From positions 1 to 64,000 of the forward strand of contig NZ_FNBX01000008.1 in the NCBI RefSeq assembly GCF_900102485.1: 64,000 bases of DNA, given 5' to 3'. Positions 18,311 through 27,450 of this stretch are shown here, piece by piece (position 1 is the first letter of the stretch; each line of letters opens with the position of its first letter). Under the pieces are notes generated by a model. It worked only from the letters and a program-made list of their open reading frames with translations, was not told the DNA's origin and did not search any database. Source of the stretch: Desulfovibrio legallii (GTDB taxonomy: Bacteria; Desulfobacterota; Desulfovibrionia; Desulfovibrionales; Desulfovibrionaceae). Both the position numbers and the translations under genes were made by a program.

Positions 18311-18658
18311 AACCCACCTCTTTTGCGGACAATCCATCCCCGACTGCCCTTCCCCTCCCGGCAAAACGCCGCCGCAAAAACACAGCAGTCCACGCGCCAT
18401 AATAATTTTCTGCTATCATGCGGGGAAAAAACGCCGCCTGTCAATACGCCGCACCCCAGCCGCAGGGGCATTGCGCCTGCCCTTGCTCAATTCCCCCCTT
18501 CCCCAAAAAAATTTTCATATTTTTTCAGCCCGATTGTGAAAAAATTCTTCAATTGTAACGCCATTCCAATGCCCGTTCCACCGTCCCAGGCCGCAAAAAC
18601 CGGCCGCCTTGTTCAAAAAATCACAACAATGACTGAAAGACCAAACAATTCCGGCCTA

Positions 18659-18687
18659 TTGACGCCTCTCTCCAATCTCCGTAATGA
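18659..18687 (+). promoter_or_regulatory. Possible promoter of acs
   Basis: TTGACG (18659-18664), a 17-bp spacer and TAATGA (18682-18687) lie about 64 bp before the acs start. The surrounding 18311-18750 gap is the most AT-rich stretch in this part of the window and contains no gene that I can support. Confidence 0.4.
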
Positions 18688-18750
18688 GCTATCATGGCGT
18701 GTTGCCACCCCCGTTACACAATCATTAACCACAGGAGGGAGGACAGGACC

Positions 18751-20775
18751 ATGTCCCAGGAGCGGATCACCACACTGTTGAATGAAAACCGCAGCTATCT
18801 TCCGCCAGAGCACGGCAAGACTTCCGCCTGGGTTTGCGGCCCGGAGGAATACAACGCCCTCTGCCGGCGCGCCCTGGAAGACCCCAACGATTTCTGGGGT
18901 GCGCGAGCTTCGCAACTGATCCACTGGTTCAAACGCTGGGACAAGGTACTAGAAGCTGACGAAGTACGCCATAAATACAAGTGGTTTGTGGGCGGAAAAC
19001 TCAATGCCTCGTTCAACTGCATTGACAGGCACCTCATCTCCGGCCGCCGCAACAAAGCCGCCATCATCTGGCAGGGCGAAAAAGAAACCGACGTGCGCTG
19101 CTACACCTATCAGATGCTCTATACCGAGGTCTGCCGGGTGGCCCACGCCTTAAGCTCCCTGCGCATCCGCAAGGGCGACCATGTGGCCCTGTACATGCCC
19201 ATGATCCCGGAGCTCTTCATCGCCATGCTGGCCTGCGCCCGCATCGGGGCCATCCACACGGCCATCTTCTCCGGCTATGCCGAAGGCGGCGTGCGCAGCC
19301 GCATCGAAGGCTGCAAGGCCCGCGTGGTCATCACCGCAGACGCCGCCGTGCGCGGGGGCAAATGCAAACCCCTGAAGGCCAACCTCGACCCTATCCTGGA
19401 AAAATGCCCCTCCGTGGCCCATGTGGTGGTGGTGCGCCACGCCGGGCTGGACGGCGTGACCATGCAGCGCAACCGCGACATCTGGTGGCACGACCTTATT
19501 GACGACTTTACCCTCAACCCCGACTTCCCCTGCGAACCCATGGACGCCGAAGACACGCTCTTTCTGCTCCACACCAGCGGCAGCACGGGCAAACCCACGG
19601 GCGTCATGCACGCCACGGGCGGCTACCTTACCTACGCCGCCCACACCACCCAGTGGTGCTTCGACATGCGCGACGACGACGTCTACTGGTGCACCGCCGA
19701 CGCGGGCTGGATCACCGGCCATACCTACGGGGTCTACGGCCCCCTCTCCCTGGGGGCCACCACCCTCATGTTTGAGGGCATCCCCACCTGGCCCTACCCC
19801 GACCGCTACTGGCGCATTGTGGAAAACTTCCGCGTCAACATCCTCTACACCGCGCCCACGGTCATCCGCTCCCTCATGCGCATGAACGAAGCCTGGACAG
19901 AACGCTACGACCTGGGCAGCCTGCGCATCCTCGGCAGCGTAGGCGAACCCATCAGCCCCGAAGCCTGGCAGTGGTACCACAAACACATCGGCAGCGGCGA
20001 GCTGCCCATTGTGGACACCTGGTGGCAAACCGAAACCGGCGGGGCCATGATCGCCCCCATGCCCTACGCCACCAAACTCAAACCCGGCTCGGCCAGCAAA
20101 CCCCTGCCGGGCATCGACGCCACGGTTATGGGCTCCGCCGCCCGCGACGGCGAAGAACCCGAAGCAGGCTGCCGCGCCGGGCACCTGGTCATCCGCCGTC
20201 CCTGGCCCGGCCTGATGCAGGGCGTGTTCAACGACGAAGAAAAATACCAGTCCTACTTCTCCCGCTTCGGCTGCTACGCCTCAGGCGACGCCGCCGAAGT
20301 GGACCAGGACGGCTACTTCTGGATCCTCGGCCGCATTGACGACTCCATCAACGTCTCCGGCCACCGGCTCTCCACCGCCGAAATCGAAGCCGTGCTGGCC
20401 GCCTGCCCCGAAGTGGGCGAAGCCGCCGTGGTGCCCATGCCCCACCCCCTCAAGGGCGAAGGCATCTACGCCTATGTGGTCACCCGCGACGAAGTGCCCT
20501 GGAGCGCCGCCCTGCGCGTCAAACTGCGCGACGCCGTGCGCCGCGACATCGGCCCCTTGGCCAGCCCCGAACATATCCAGTTCGTAGAGGCCATGCCCAA
20601 AACCACCTCCGGCAAAATCATCCGCAGAATGCTGCGCAAAATCGCCGGCGGCCAGTACGAAGACATCGGCGACGCCACCTCCCTCGCCGAACCCCAGGTG
20701 GTGGGCCAGATCATCAACGGCCACCGCAACCTCATGGCCGGCCGCCATGAAACGGAGAATGAAGCGACGGAATAA
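18751..20775 (+). CDS. acs: Acetyl-CoA synthetase (AMP-forming)
   Basis: Acs converts acetate, ATP and CoA into acetyl-CoA, AMP and PPi. The adenylate-forming signature is LHTSGSTGKPTGVMH; further motifs are DAGWITGHTYGVYGPL, DTWWQTETGG and YWILGRIDDSINVSGHRL. PKTTSGKIIRRMLRK contains the lysine that is acetylated in regulated Acs enzymes. The 674 residues match the family length. AGGAGGGAGGA precedes the ATG by 8-10 nt. It is monocistronic, with a strong hairpin right after the stop. A propionyl-CoA synthetase cannot be excluded from sequence alone. Confidence 0.9.
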   Translation: MSQERITTLLNENRSYLPPEHGKTSAWVCGPEEYNALCRRALEDPNDFWGARASQLIHWFKRWDKVLEADEVRHKYKWFVGGKLNASFNCIDRHLISGRRNKAAIIWQGEKETDVRCYTYQMLYTEVCRVAHALSSLRIRKGDHVALYMPMIPELFIAMLACARIGAIHTAIFSGYAEGGVRSRIEGCKARVVITADAAVRGGKCKPLKANLDPILEKCPSVAHVVVVRHAGLDGVTMQRNRDIWWHDLIDDFTLNPDFPCEPMDAEDTLFLLHTSGSTGKPTGVMHATGGYLTYAAHTTQWCFDMRDDDVYWCTADAGWITGHTYGVYGPLSLGATTLMFEGIPTWPYPDRYWRIVENFRVNILYTAPTVIRSLMRMNEAWTERYDLGSLRILGSVGEPISPEAWQWYHKHIGSGELPIVDTWWQTETGGAMIAPMPYATKLKPGSASKPLPGIDATVMGSAARDGEEPEAGCRAGHLVIRRPWPGLMQGVFNDEEKYQSYFSRFGCYASGDAAEVDQDGYFWILGRIDDSINVSGHRLSTAEIEAVLAACPEVGEAAVVPMPHPLKGEGIYAYVVTRDEVPWSAALRVKLRDAVRRDIGPLASPEHIQFVEAMPKTTSGKIIRRMLRKIAGGQYEDIGDATSLAEPQVVGQIINGHRNLMAGRHETENEATE

Positions 20776-20781
20776 AAAATT

Positions 20782-20860
20782 GTGTGGGGGAAGGGGGACT
20801 TTTGTGAACAAAAGTCCCCCTTCCCCCACACGCTCCCCATCCCCTTCAAAAAACTTTTCC
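20782..20860 (+). repeat. Hairpin repeat, copy A (terminator-like, downstream of acs)
   Basis: A perfect 24-bp stem (20782-20805 with 20808-20831) with core ACTTTTGT/ACAAAAGT and a 2-nt gap is followed by the tail CCCCATCCCCTTCAAAAAAC. The same core and tail recur at 51420 and 59711 with different outer stem bases. It begins 6 bp after the acs stop and probably ends that transcript. A CGCGGGGCGTACC module follows at 20874-20890. Confidence 0.8.
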
Positions 20861-20960
20861 CTCCTCAGACAACGCGCGGGGCGTACCCGACCGGACGATT
20901 TTGTGCGTTGCACTGCGCCGCCTGGGCGCAGACGCGGCCACGAAAGCGTAAAGGTAATAC

Positions 20961-21034
20961 GTTTGCGCTTACGCCCCCACAGCGGGTGCCTGCTCGCGCG
21001 GCCGCAAGGGCATTTCAAAGTTGCATGCCCTAAA
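20961..21034 (+). repeat. Right half of the TAGAGC/GCTCTA intergenic repeat
   Basis: From TTTGCGCTTACGCC through CAGCGGG to GGGCATTTCAAAGTTGCATG and CCCTAAAA, this matches the right half of the elements at 36124, 54642 and (inverted) 31171. Its last bases contain the TAG stop of the minus-strand gene at 21030-21599. Confidence 0.75.
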
Positions 21035-21599
21035 ACGGCAGGCGCAGCAGACGGATGGTGTAGGGCTGGATGTGCAGCAGGCGCTGGGCGTTTACATCCT
21101 CGGCGCGGGTGGCAAAGTCCTGAAAATGGATGTTGAGGATGGCCTCGGCCTCATGGCTGCAGTCAAAAAGGTGCAGGGTATTGCCCTCCAGACTGTCGGC
21201 TGTAGTCCAGTGACGGTTGACGGCCGGGCCATCGGGAATGAGGCGGCGGGTAAAGCGAAAGATGACCGCCCGGTGGTCGGCGGCGTTGAGCCAGCCCCCA
21301 CAGCATTCCCAGACCTGCTCTGGAGAAGGATCGTCCCGCGTCGCGAAGGGCTGGCGGATTTCCAAGGGGAAATTGCGGCCCTGCACGCGCAGCATGCCGT
21401 CCACCAGGGCGCAGTAGTCGGTTTCCTGCTCCAGCACGGCGCGGAAGGCATCGGGCGAGGCGGCCAGCCCCAGCAGCGTGTCGTTTAGAATGTCCCGCGC
21501 TTTGAGCACGCGCAGGCCGTGGGTCAGGCGCAGGGCGTTGAGCACGGCGTAAATGGCGCAAAACGTGTCCAGCTTGCCCTGGTAGAACGGTTTGAGCAT
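21030..21599 (-). CDS. Putative papain-fold (C39-like) cysteine-peptidase-related protein
   Basis: The 189 residues start KPFYQGKLDTFCAIYAVLNAL, resembling the YQGxxDTxCGxYAxxNA motif of bacterial C39-like and related papain-fold families, which places a candidate nucleophile at Cys14. Candidate His residues are in NRHWTT and LFDCSH near the C-terminal half. There is no signal peptide. The assignment rests on the N-terminal motif and is tentative. The stop codon lies inside a dispersed repeat fragment. Confidence 0.45.
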   Translation of the reverse strand: MLKPFYQGKLDTFCAIYAVLNALRLTHGLRVLKARDILNDTLLGLAASPDAFRAVLEQETDYCALVDGMLRVQGRNFPLEIRQPFATRDDPSPEQVWECCGGWLNAADHRAVIFRFTRRLIPDGPAVNRHWTTADSLEGNTLHLFDCSHEAEAILNIHFQDFATRAEDVNAQRLLHIQPYTIRLLRLPF

Positions 21600-21705
21600 G
21601 GCGCGGCCTCCGCAGGCTGTTATGCCTGCTTAGGGCTTGCCCGGTCAAGGGGCCGGCGCGGCCGCGGCGCACGGCAACACAGGCCCGCCGCAAAGGCAAT
21701 CTGCA

Positions 21706-22221
21706 CTAGGCGCGCGGCCTGCCGAAAGCCAGCAGGATGCTCACAATGCCGGCGCTCATAAAGTAAAACCCGGCCAGGAAGCTCATGGTCAGGATGGAAG
21801 AAACAGGGTTGGCCGCCATAAAAAAGCCCAGCAGAACGCAAAGGACATTCAGCACCAGAGTGAAGATATAGAGGCCCCTGTTGAGCAGCCGCAACGGCCA
21901 GGAATACACCAGAGCGTCAATGGAAGTCATGATGAACCAGAAAGCGAAAATATACGGCATGATGGCCATGGAAAAGCCCAGGTTGATCAGGAACACCACG
22001 CCGATGGCCACATCCAGAACGCCCACGATCAGCCGCATCAGGCTTTCGCCGCGATAACGGATGAGCAGAAGGCCTTTAAACAGGGCGGCCAGGGCAAAAA
22101 CAATGGTGATCGCCGCCAGATTGGCCGCGGGATTTCTGAAGGCGACCAGCGCCACAAACAGAAACAACACCCCAATAAGCAGACACGTCCAATCGAATTT
22201 ATTGCTGCGTTCCATTTCCAT
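21706..22221 (-). CDS. HdeD-family integral membrane protein
   Basis: The 171-residue protein has about six hydrophobic segments in three similar pairs, the DUF308/HdeD layout. Examples are LLIGVLFLFVALVAF, LIVGVLDVAIGVVFLINLG and TMSFLAGFYFMSAGIVSIL. HdeD in enterobacteria is linked to acid resistance at high cell density; the function here is not established. The ATG at 22219-22221 follows GGAGGAG, so I prefer it to the longer open frame. A soluble HdeA-like protein occurs elsewhere in this window (51764-52312). Confidence 0.8.
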   Translation of the reverse strand: MEMERSNKFDWTCLLIGVLFLFVALVAFRNPAANLAAITIVFALAALFKGLLLIRYRGESLMRLIVGVLDVAIGVVFLINLGFSMAIMPYIFAFWFIMTSIDALVYSWPLRLLNRGLYIFTLVLNVLCVLLGFFMAANPVSSILTMSFLAGFYFMSAGIVSILLAFGRPRA

Positions 22222-22356
22222 GACGCTGCTCCTCCATGGCGTGGTAAAAGGTCCGGGCTCTTGCGGCTGCAAGATAGCCACTACAATAACAATACATTGC
22301 CCTGCAGCCATGTCAAGCAGCTCCGCCCCCATGCACGCGCGCCGGGCGGCGGGCGC

Positions 22357-22391
22357 AAAAATCCCCCGAAGCCGCCAGGGGCTTCGGGGGA
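22357..22391 (-). terminator. Terminator of the flagellar/csrA/fliW operon
   Basis: An 11-bp stem (22362-22372 with 22381-22391, core CCCCCGAAGC/GCTTCGGGGG) is followed on the minus strand by TTTTT (22361-22357). It lies 28 bp beyond the fliW stop. Confidence 0.9.
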
Positions 22392-22419
22392 CAGAAATGC
22401 TGCGCCGCAGCAGGGGCGG

Positions 22420-22917
22420 TCAGTCTGTGGGGGCGGCCACGGACGGCTGCACAGGCTGCACAGGCTGCACGGGCTGCAGAGTATGCATGTTGATCTGCTG
22501 CGGGCCCTCCACGCATTGGGGCACCTGCACGCCCAGGCGGACCTTGTGGTTGATGAAGATGGGGCCCGTAAGGTTAAGGGCGGCCTGCTCCGGCGCGCCG
22601 ACAGGAATGGACACGGTAACCAGCAGGACGGCCTCGTCCGGGTTTTCCAGCTGAAGCAGCTGGCGTTCCGCCGGGCCCAGCACCGGGGCGTAGGATTTGT
22701 CCAGAAAACTGTAGGGATCGGCCACCAGCAAACCCACCTGGGGCGTGTGCACGCTCTGCAGGATCAGCAGCGGGGCCTCCGGGCGGATCTGCAGCAGGAT
22801 GAAATCCCGCTCGGTTTCAAATCCGGCCAGCCCGCGGGGAAAGTGCACCGCCTTGTCCATGTCGATGCTCCGCTGCCCAAGGCGGGTGTCGATGGTTACT
22901 TCGTTGTTCCGTGCCAT
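22420..22917 (-). CDS. fliW: Flagellar assembly factor FliW (CsrA antagonist)
   Basis: FliW binds CsrA and flagellin in a three-part switch that couples flagellin translation to secretion. The 165 residues contain the FliW core ([11 protein letters not shown] near the start, then [33 protein letters not shown]). The C-terminus carries a Val-Gln-Pro repeat (about 148-158) encoded by short DNA repeats, a family-atypical tail. It overlaps the end of csrA by 22 nt in a different frame. It is the last gene of the operon before a strong terminator. Confidence 0.94.
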   Translation of the reverse strand: MARNNEVTIDTRLGQRSIDMDKAVHFPRGLAGFETERDFILLQIRPEAPLLILQSVHTPQVGLLVADPYSFLDKSYAPVLGPAERQLLQLENPDEAVLLVTVSIPVGAPEQAALNLTGPIFINHKVRLGVQVPQCVEGPQQINMHTLQPVQPVQPVQPSVAAPTD

Positions 22918-23132
22918 AGTTCAGCAGCCACCATAAGGTCGTTGTTACTGGTTGCAAGGGCGCGACGGTTTTCCTCCACAACCCGCCGGTACACTTCTTC
23001 GCGGTACACTGTGGTTTCTTCCGGCACTTCCAGGCCGAGGCGGACCTGCTTGCCCTGCATCCCCAGTACGGTGATGCGGATGTTCTCGCCCAGGTAGAGG
23101 CTTTCGCCGGGGCGGCGCGTCAAAATCAGCAT
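22896..23132 (-). CDS. csrA: Carbon storage regulator / translational repressor CsrA
   Basis: CsrA binds GGA motifs in mRNA leaders, including flagellin. [18 protein letters not shown] and [19 protein letters not shown] are the conserved strands, with the RNA-binding Arg in the YREE segment. At 78 residues it is longer than the 61-residue enterobacterial form but typical for deltaproteobacteria. It lies 17 bp downstream of flgL and overlaps fliW, so CsrA and its antagonist are made from the same message. Confidence 0.96.
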   Translation of the reverse strand: MLILTRRPGESLYLGENIRITVLGMQGKQVRLGLEVPEETTVYREEVYRRVVEENRRALATSNNDLMVAAELWHGTTK

Positions 23133-23149
23133 TAGGGCGGTCCTAAGTC

Positions 23150-24682
23150 CTAGAGGTAATTGGCCAGGCTCATCTGCATAATCAGGGATGAGGATTGCAG
23201 CACCGTCTGGTACGTCAGTTGCTGGCGGGTCAGCTTGGTCAGCAGTTCCGTGAGGTCGATGTCTTCAACATAACTCAAGCGGTCTTCCTGGTCCAGCTTT
23301 TGAAAGCTCAGCACGTCGCTGGCCGTGCTGACCCGGTTTTCCAGCCCGCCGATGCGGGCCACCTGGGTAAGCACGCTCTGCTGCACGCTTTCCAGCTGGG
23401 CCAGCACCTGCTGGCAGCCTTCCTGGTTATTGTTCTCGCAGTAAGCAATAAAATTGCCCGCCACCTCAAACAGGTTGGTGTCTTCCGTCATGGAGGCCTG
23501 GCCGTCGTAGTAGCCGCCGAAGATATCCTTGCCCACGTTGTTGACGGAAATATATGTGTCTTTCAGAATTTCCAGATTCAGATCGGCGCGCCGGGGGTGA
23601 ATAAGCACCTGCGTGCCCGCCGTCACCGTGCTGGAGGCGGCGTCGGCCGTCAGGTCCATATAGCCGCCCGGTACGGGCAGGCGCACCGAGTCCGTCCCTG
23701 TGCTTACGGCCGTGGCCGGCACCCAGGTGGACCCGCCGTCCGTGCTGTAGGAATAGCCGAACTCCGTGCCCGCCCCTGCCGCGCTCAGGTCCACGTCGCT
23801 GTCCACCCGCACCAGCACGTTGCTGCCGAAGCTGCCGCTGGCCTCGGCCGTAAGGCCTTCGGGGCCGCCCATAATGGTCATGTCCGGCGGGGGGTCGTTG
23901 TCGTCGCCCTGATACACGGCCGTGGGCCGGATATAGAGCAGGGTGCCGTTGTCGGCCCCCGCGCCTAGGGTGGTGTCCGCCGCGCTCACAGCCAGGTCCT
24001 GCTGCATGGTCACCACCACGCCGTCCAGATCCAGCGTCGCGTCCGATGTAGAGGCGTCGGTCCAGGTAGTGCCGCCGTCCGCGGACCAGCGGTAGTTCAG
24101 GGTGTCCGTGCCCAGGGTGCCGGAGCTGGTGAACTGCACCATCAGGGAGGTGTCCGAAGCGCCCTCAATGGTATAGGCCCCGGCGTCGATGGCCGCATCC
24201 CAGTTTTCGTCCCAGCTGGTCAGGGCCAGGCTTTCCGTAAAGGCGCTGCTGGAGTAGCGCTGCCCGGCAAAGATATTTTTATCTTCGTACTGCGTATTGG
24301 AAAGGTTGAGGATTTCGCCAAAAATTTCCCGCGCCTGATAGGCGATCTGCTGGCGATTCTCCGCCGTGTAGGTGCCGGTGGAGGCCTGCTCGGCCAGGCT
24401 TTTGAGGCTGGTGATGGCGTTGCTCAGCTGGGTGCCCAGCACGTCGTCGGCCAGCTGCAGCCAGCCCGTGGCCGTATCCACGTTGCTTTCGTACTGCTCG
24501 GTGGCGCTGATGTCGTCCCTGGTCATGAGCACGCGGTAGGTGCCGGCCGGGTCGTCTGAAGGCCGGTTGATCTTCTTCTGGGTGGAGCCCTGCTCGTTGC
24601 TCTCCATGTAGGCGGCCAGAGTGCTCTGCATCTGGCTGACCATGGTATTGTACATGGACTGCTGCGTCACGCGGATGGCCAT
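23150..24682 (-). CDS. flgL: Flagellar hook-associated protein 3 (hook-filament junction)
   Basis: FlgL forms the junction between hook and filament outside the cell. The flagellin-like N-terminus ([32 protein letters not shown]) and C-terminus (about 430-510, [18 protein letters not shown]) are clear. At 510 residues it is longer than most FlgL proteins. The extra length is a central region (about 160-370) with two SxDGGxTW Asp-box motifs at about 200-207 and 313-320. It is secreted by the flagellar type III system, so there is no signal peptide. It starts 9 bp after flgK. Confidence 0.93.
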   Translation of the reverse strand: MAIRVTQQSMYNTMVSQMQSTLAAYMESNEQGSTQKKINRPSDDPAGTYRVLMTRDDISATEQYESNVDTATGWLQLADDVLGTQLSNAITSLKSLAEQASTGTYTAENRQQIAYQAREIFGEILNLSNTQYEDKNIFAGQRYSSSAFTESLALTSWDENWDAAIDAGAYTIEGASDTSLMVQFTSSGTLGTDTLNYRWSADGGTTWTDASTSDATLDLDGVVVTMQQDLAVSAADTTLGAGADNGTLLYIRPTAVYQGDDNDPPPDMTIMGGPEGLTAEASGSFGSNVLVRVDSDVDLSAAGAGTEFGYSYSTDGGSTWVPATAVSTGTDSVRLPVPGGYMDLTADAASSTVTAGTQVLIHPRRADLNLEILKDTYISVNNVGKDIFGGYYDGQASMTEDTNLFEVAGNFIAYCENNNQEGCQQVLAQLESVQQSVLTQVARIGGLENRVSTASDVLSFQKLDQEDRLSYVEDIDLTELLTKLTRQQLTYQTVLQSSSLIMQMSLANYL

Positions 24683-24691
24683 ACGCCCCCC

Positions 24692-26824
24692 TTATTCCTT
24701 GAGGCCCAGCAGGGTTTGCAGCATCTGGTCGGCGGTGGTGATGAGCTTGGCCGCCGCCGTGTAGGAATGCTGATATTTGATGAGGTTGGCCATTTCTTCG
24801 TCCAGGTTCACGCCCGTGACGGAGCTGACCTGGTCTTCCAGATCGCTGGTCAGGGCCGTGTGGTACTCCGCATTGGTCTGGACGCTGCGCGTATCCGCGC
24901 CCACGGTGGTGACCAGGTTGGCGTAGTACTGGGAAATGGTCTGGTTGCTCACGGTCTTCCAGACGGTGGAGATGGTCACGGTCGTATCCGCCAGCTTGGC
25001 AATGGCCGTGGCCGTGGCGTTGTCCCCGGCGTTGACCTGGTACTGGCCGTTGACCTGGCCGGCGGCGATATAGTTGACATCGCTGTGCATCTGGCTGTTC
25101 ACGGCCAGGTCGTCCGCGCCCGTGCCGGTAAAAAAGGCATTGACGCCCAGGGCCGCCATAAGGCCGGAGGTATCCGCGCCCAGGGCAAACTGCACGTTGC
25201 TGGCGCTGTTGGTTTCAATAAGCAGCCTGCCGTCCTGAATGCTGGCCTTAAGCAGATTCTGCCCCGCATTATTGGGGTCGGGAAAACTGCTGTTGATGGC
25301 GTTGGCCACGTCCTCCAGGGAGTGTACGGAAGGGTCAAAATTTTCCACTTCGGCGGTGCTGGAGTCAAAATCCAGCATGCCGGAGGTCACATATTCGCCG
25401 GTGGTTTTGTCATAAAAATAAAAGTTGACGTTGCCGGACTGCAGGCGGTCCGCATTGGGCAGGATGGACTGCGCGGAGCCCAGCGCCTGGGTGGAGCTTT
25501 CCACCTGCTGCTGGCCCTGGCTGTAGTCCAGAAGGGTGTTGCCCGTGCCCTGGCTGTGGATGCGGTTGACCTCCCAGATCAGCGAGGAGGCCACGGCGTC
25601 CAGCTCGTCCAGGTAGCGGCCGCAGTTGTCGTCACGGACGCTGAAATAGGCCGTCAGCGTGCCGCCGGTGGTGCGGTTCTGGTTTTCCGTGCCGTCCAGG
25701 TAGGTCTGCGGGGTGATGTTCTGGGCCCCGCGCGTGGGCTCAATCCAGTAAAGGCCGGTCTTGGGAACGATGTCGAACTTGTCGCCCGCGGTAAAGCCCG
25801 TGGTTTCGGAAAAGGAGATTTTGAGATCCTTGACCTGCACGGGGTCCACCTGGCCGTCGCCGTCGTTGTCCGTGACGGTATAGTGCAGCTCCTGGCCATC
25901 CTCGTCGCGCAGCCAGGTTTTGCCGCCGTCCAGCGAAACGCGGAAGGAAGGCGGGGGCGTATCGCCCACATCGCCGCCGGTCACCATCTCCAGCGTGTAT
26001 TCGTGGCTGTCCGTGCCGTCAAATTCCACACTGCCCGTATAGGTGGAATCGGCCGTCAGCCGGCTTTCCGCCCGCGCGTCCAGCACGTCCAGCTCAAAGG
26101 AGCTCTGCCCCTGCACCAGGGGCTGGCCCGTGGAAAGCTGCACGGTAAAATCGCCGCCGCCGTTGTCCGTGGTCTCCACGTCAATAAGCCCGGCCAGCTC
26201 GCGCACCATCTGGTCGCGCTGATCCAGAAGATCGTTGGGGTTGCTCACGCCCTCGCGGGTGCGCGCGTTGATCTGGTTGTTGAGGTCGGCAATGCTTTTG
26301 GAGAGGGTATTGACCCGGTCCACAGCCTGATTGATGGAAACGTCCATCTCGTCCTGAATGGCTTTCAGGCTGTCCACGGTGCTGGTCAGCATGTCGCTGA
26401 GGCTGTCGGCGTAGGACAGCAGGCTCTCGCGCGTGGCCGTGTCGTCCGGACGCTGGGCCAGATCGCTCCAGGCCGTGAAAAATTCCGTCAGCGTGCCGCT
26501 GATGCCCGTGCGGTTGGACTCGTTGAACAGGTTTTCCACCGAGGACATGATGGTTTCCTGCTCGCTCCAGCGGGCGGAATTGGTGGACTGCCGCACATAG
26601 GAGCTCTCCAGAAAAGCGTCGAAATAGCGCAGCACCTGCTGGGCGTTGACGCCCAGGCTTTCGCCGCCGGGCTTGGTGGTAATGGTGCCGCCGTCGCGCT
26701 GGTCCACATAGCGGCGGGTGTAACCTTCCGTATCGGCATTGGCGATATTGCTGCCTGTGACCGAAATCCAGGCCTGCGCCGCCGTAAGGGCTGTGTACCC
26801 GAGGTTGAGCAGACCGCTGAGCAT
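24692..26824 (-). CDS. flgK: Flagellar hook-associated protein 1
   Basis: FlgK is the first hook-filament junction protein. The N-terminus LLNLGYTALTAAQAWISVTGSNIANADTEGYTRR is diagnostic, and the C-terminal ~60 residues (EEMANLIKYQHSYTAAAKLI) form the partner helix. The 710 residues include a central insertion containing SLDGGKTWL (about 297-305), an Asp-box motif also found in this FlgL, plus an acidic DNDGDGQVD stretch that could bind Ca. It starts 3 bp after flgN, whose product should be its export chaperone. Confidence 0.94.
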   Translation of the reverse strand: MLSGLLNLGYTALTAAQAWISVTGSNIANADTEGYTRRYVDQRDGGTITTKPGGESLGVNAQQVLRYFDAFLESSYVRQSTNSARWSEQETIMSSVENLFNESNRTGISGTLTEFFTAWSDLAQRPDDTATRESLLSYADSLSDMLTSTVDSLKAIQDEMDVSINQAVDRVNTLSKSIADLNNQINARTREGVSNPNDLLDQRDQMVRELAGLIDVETTDNGGGDFTVQLSTGQPLVQGQSSFELDVLDARAESRLTADSTYTGSVEFDGTDSHEYTLEMVTGGDVGDTPPPSFRVSLDGGKTWLRDEDGQELHYTVTDNDGDGQVDPVQVKDLKISFSETTGFTAGDKFDIVPKTGLYWIEPTRGAQNITPQTYLDGTENQNRTTGGTLTAYFSVRDDNCGRYLDELDAVASSLIWEVNRIHSQGTGNTLLDYSQGQQQVESSTQALGSAQSILPNADRLQSGNVNFYFYDKTTGEYVTSGMLDFDSSTAEVENFDPSVHSLEDVANAINSSFPDPNNAGQNLLKASIQDGRLLIETNSASNVQFALGADTSGLMAALGVNAFFTGTGADDLAVNSQMHSDVNYIAAGQVNGQYQVNAGDNATATAIAKLADTTVTISTVWKTVSNQTISQYYANLVTTVGADTRSVQTNAEYHTALTSDLEDQVSSVTGVNLDEEMANLIKYQHSYTAAAKLITTADQMLQTLLGLKE

Positions 26825-26827
26825 GGC

Positions 26828-27307
26828 CTAGAGCCTCCCGGAAAGAAAGGCCGCCTGCGGATGGGGCTGCGCGCGCATGCCGCCCTTGCGGCCATATGTA
26901 TCCGCCGGCACGGGCAGGGCCTGACGGGTCAGAGCCTGCAGGCTGCGGCTGCTCTGGTCCAGCAGGGCCAGAGCCAGCTGACTGTTGCGCGAGGCCTGGC
27001 GCGAGGCGCGCTGCTCGGCCCGGTCCACCTCGCGGGCCAGGGCGCGCAGGGCTTCCCCCTCCGCTTCCCGCCCTGCGGCGCAAAGCCCGGCGGCGTATGC
27101 CGTAACCCGCATGCCGTTCAGGGCCTTGACTACCGTAACCTTCTCCACGGCCAGCTGCCGGATAAGCTCCTGGATGGAAAATTCCAGCCCGGCCACGTCG
27201 TCCGCGCGGCGGGAAAGCAGAATGCCGTACTCTTCTTCCAGCAGCTGACAGAGCAGCTCCAGAGCCTTGGCCTGACGGTGGAGGGATGCGTGGATGTGTG
27301 CGTACAT
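26828..27307 (-). CDS. flgN: FlgN-family flagellar export chaperone
   Basis: The 159-residue, mostly helical protein has a FlgN-like core (LELLCQLLEEEYGILLSRRADDVAGLEFSIQELIRQL), matching the heptad-rich chaperones that keep FlgK and FlgL export-competent. The call rests on helical pattern and on its position directly before flgK. The C-terminal ~30 residues are basic and Pro-rich. It is separated from the FlgJ-like gene by 143 bp with no clear terminator, so the operon probably continues. No flgM gene is visible in that gap. Confidence 0.82.
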   Translation of the reverse strand: MYAHIHASLHRQAKALELLCQLLEEEYGILLSRRADDVAGLEFSIQELIRQLAVEKVTVVKALNGMRVTAYAAGLCAAGREAEGEALRALAREVDRAEQRASRQASRNSQLALALLDQSSRSLQALTRQALPVPADTYGRKGGMRAQPHPQAAFLSGRL

Positions 27308-27450
27308 GACTGCCTCGCCGGGATGGGGCGGGGGCGGAAGCCCGCTGCGGCCGCCCCGGCCGGAACCGGGACCGCCGCAAGGGGGCAGAATCTGCCGCCC
27401 CGCGCGTTATGCTGCGATGGAAGCAATATCCGTGCCGCGAAGCCTAGGGC

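Noticed and set aside
18534..18552. Rex-like TTGTGAA..TTC sequence upstream of acs
   Set aside because: The second half-site matches only about four of seven bases, and it lies more than 100 bp from the candidate promoter.
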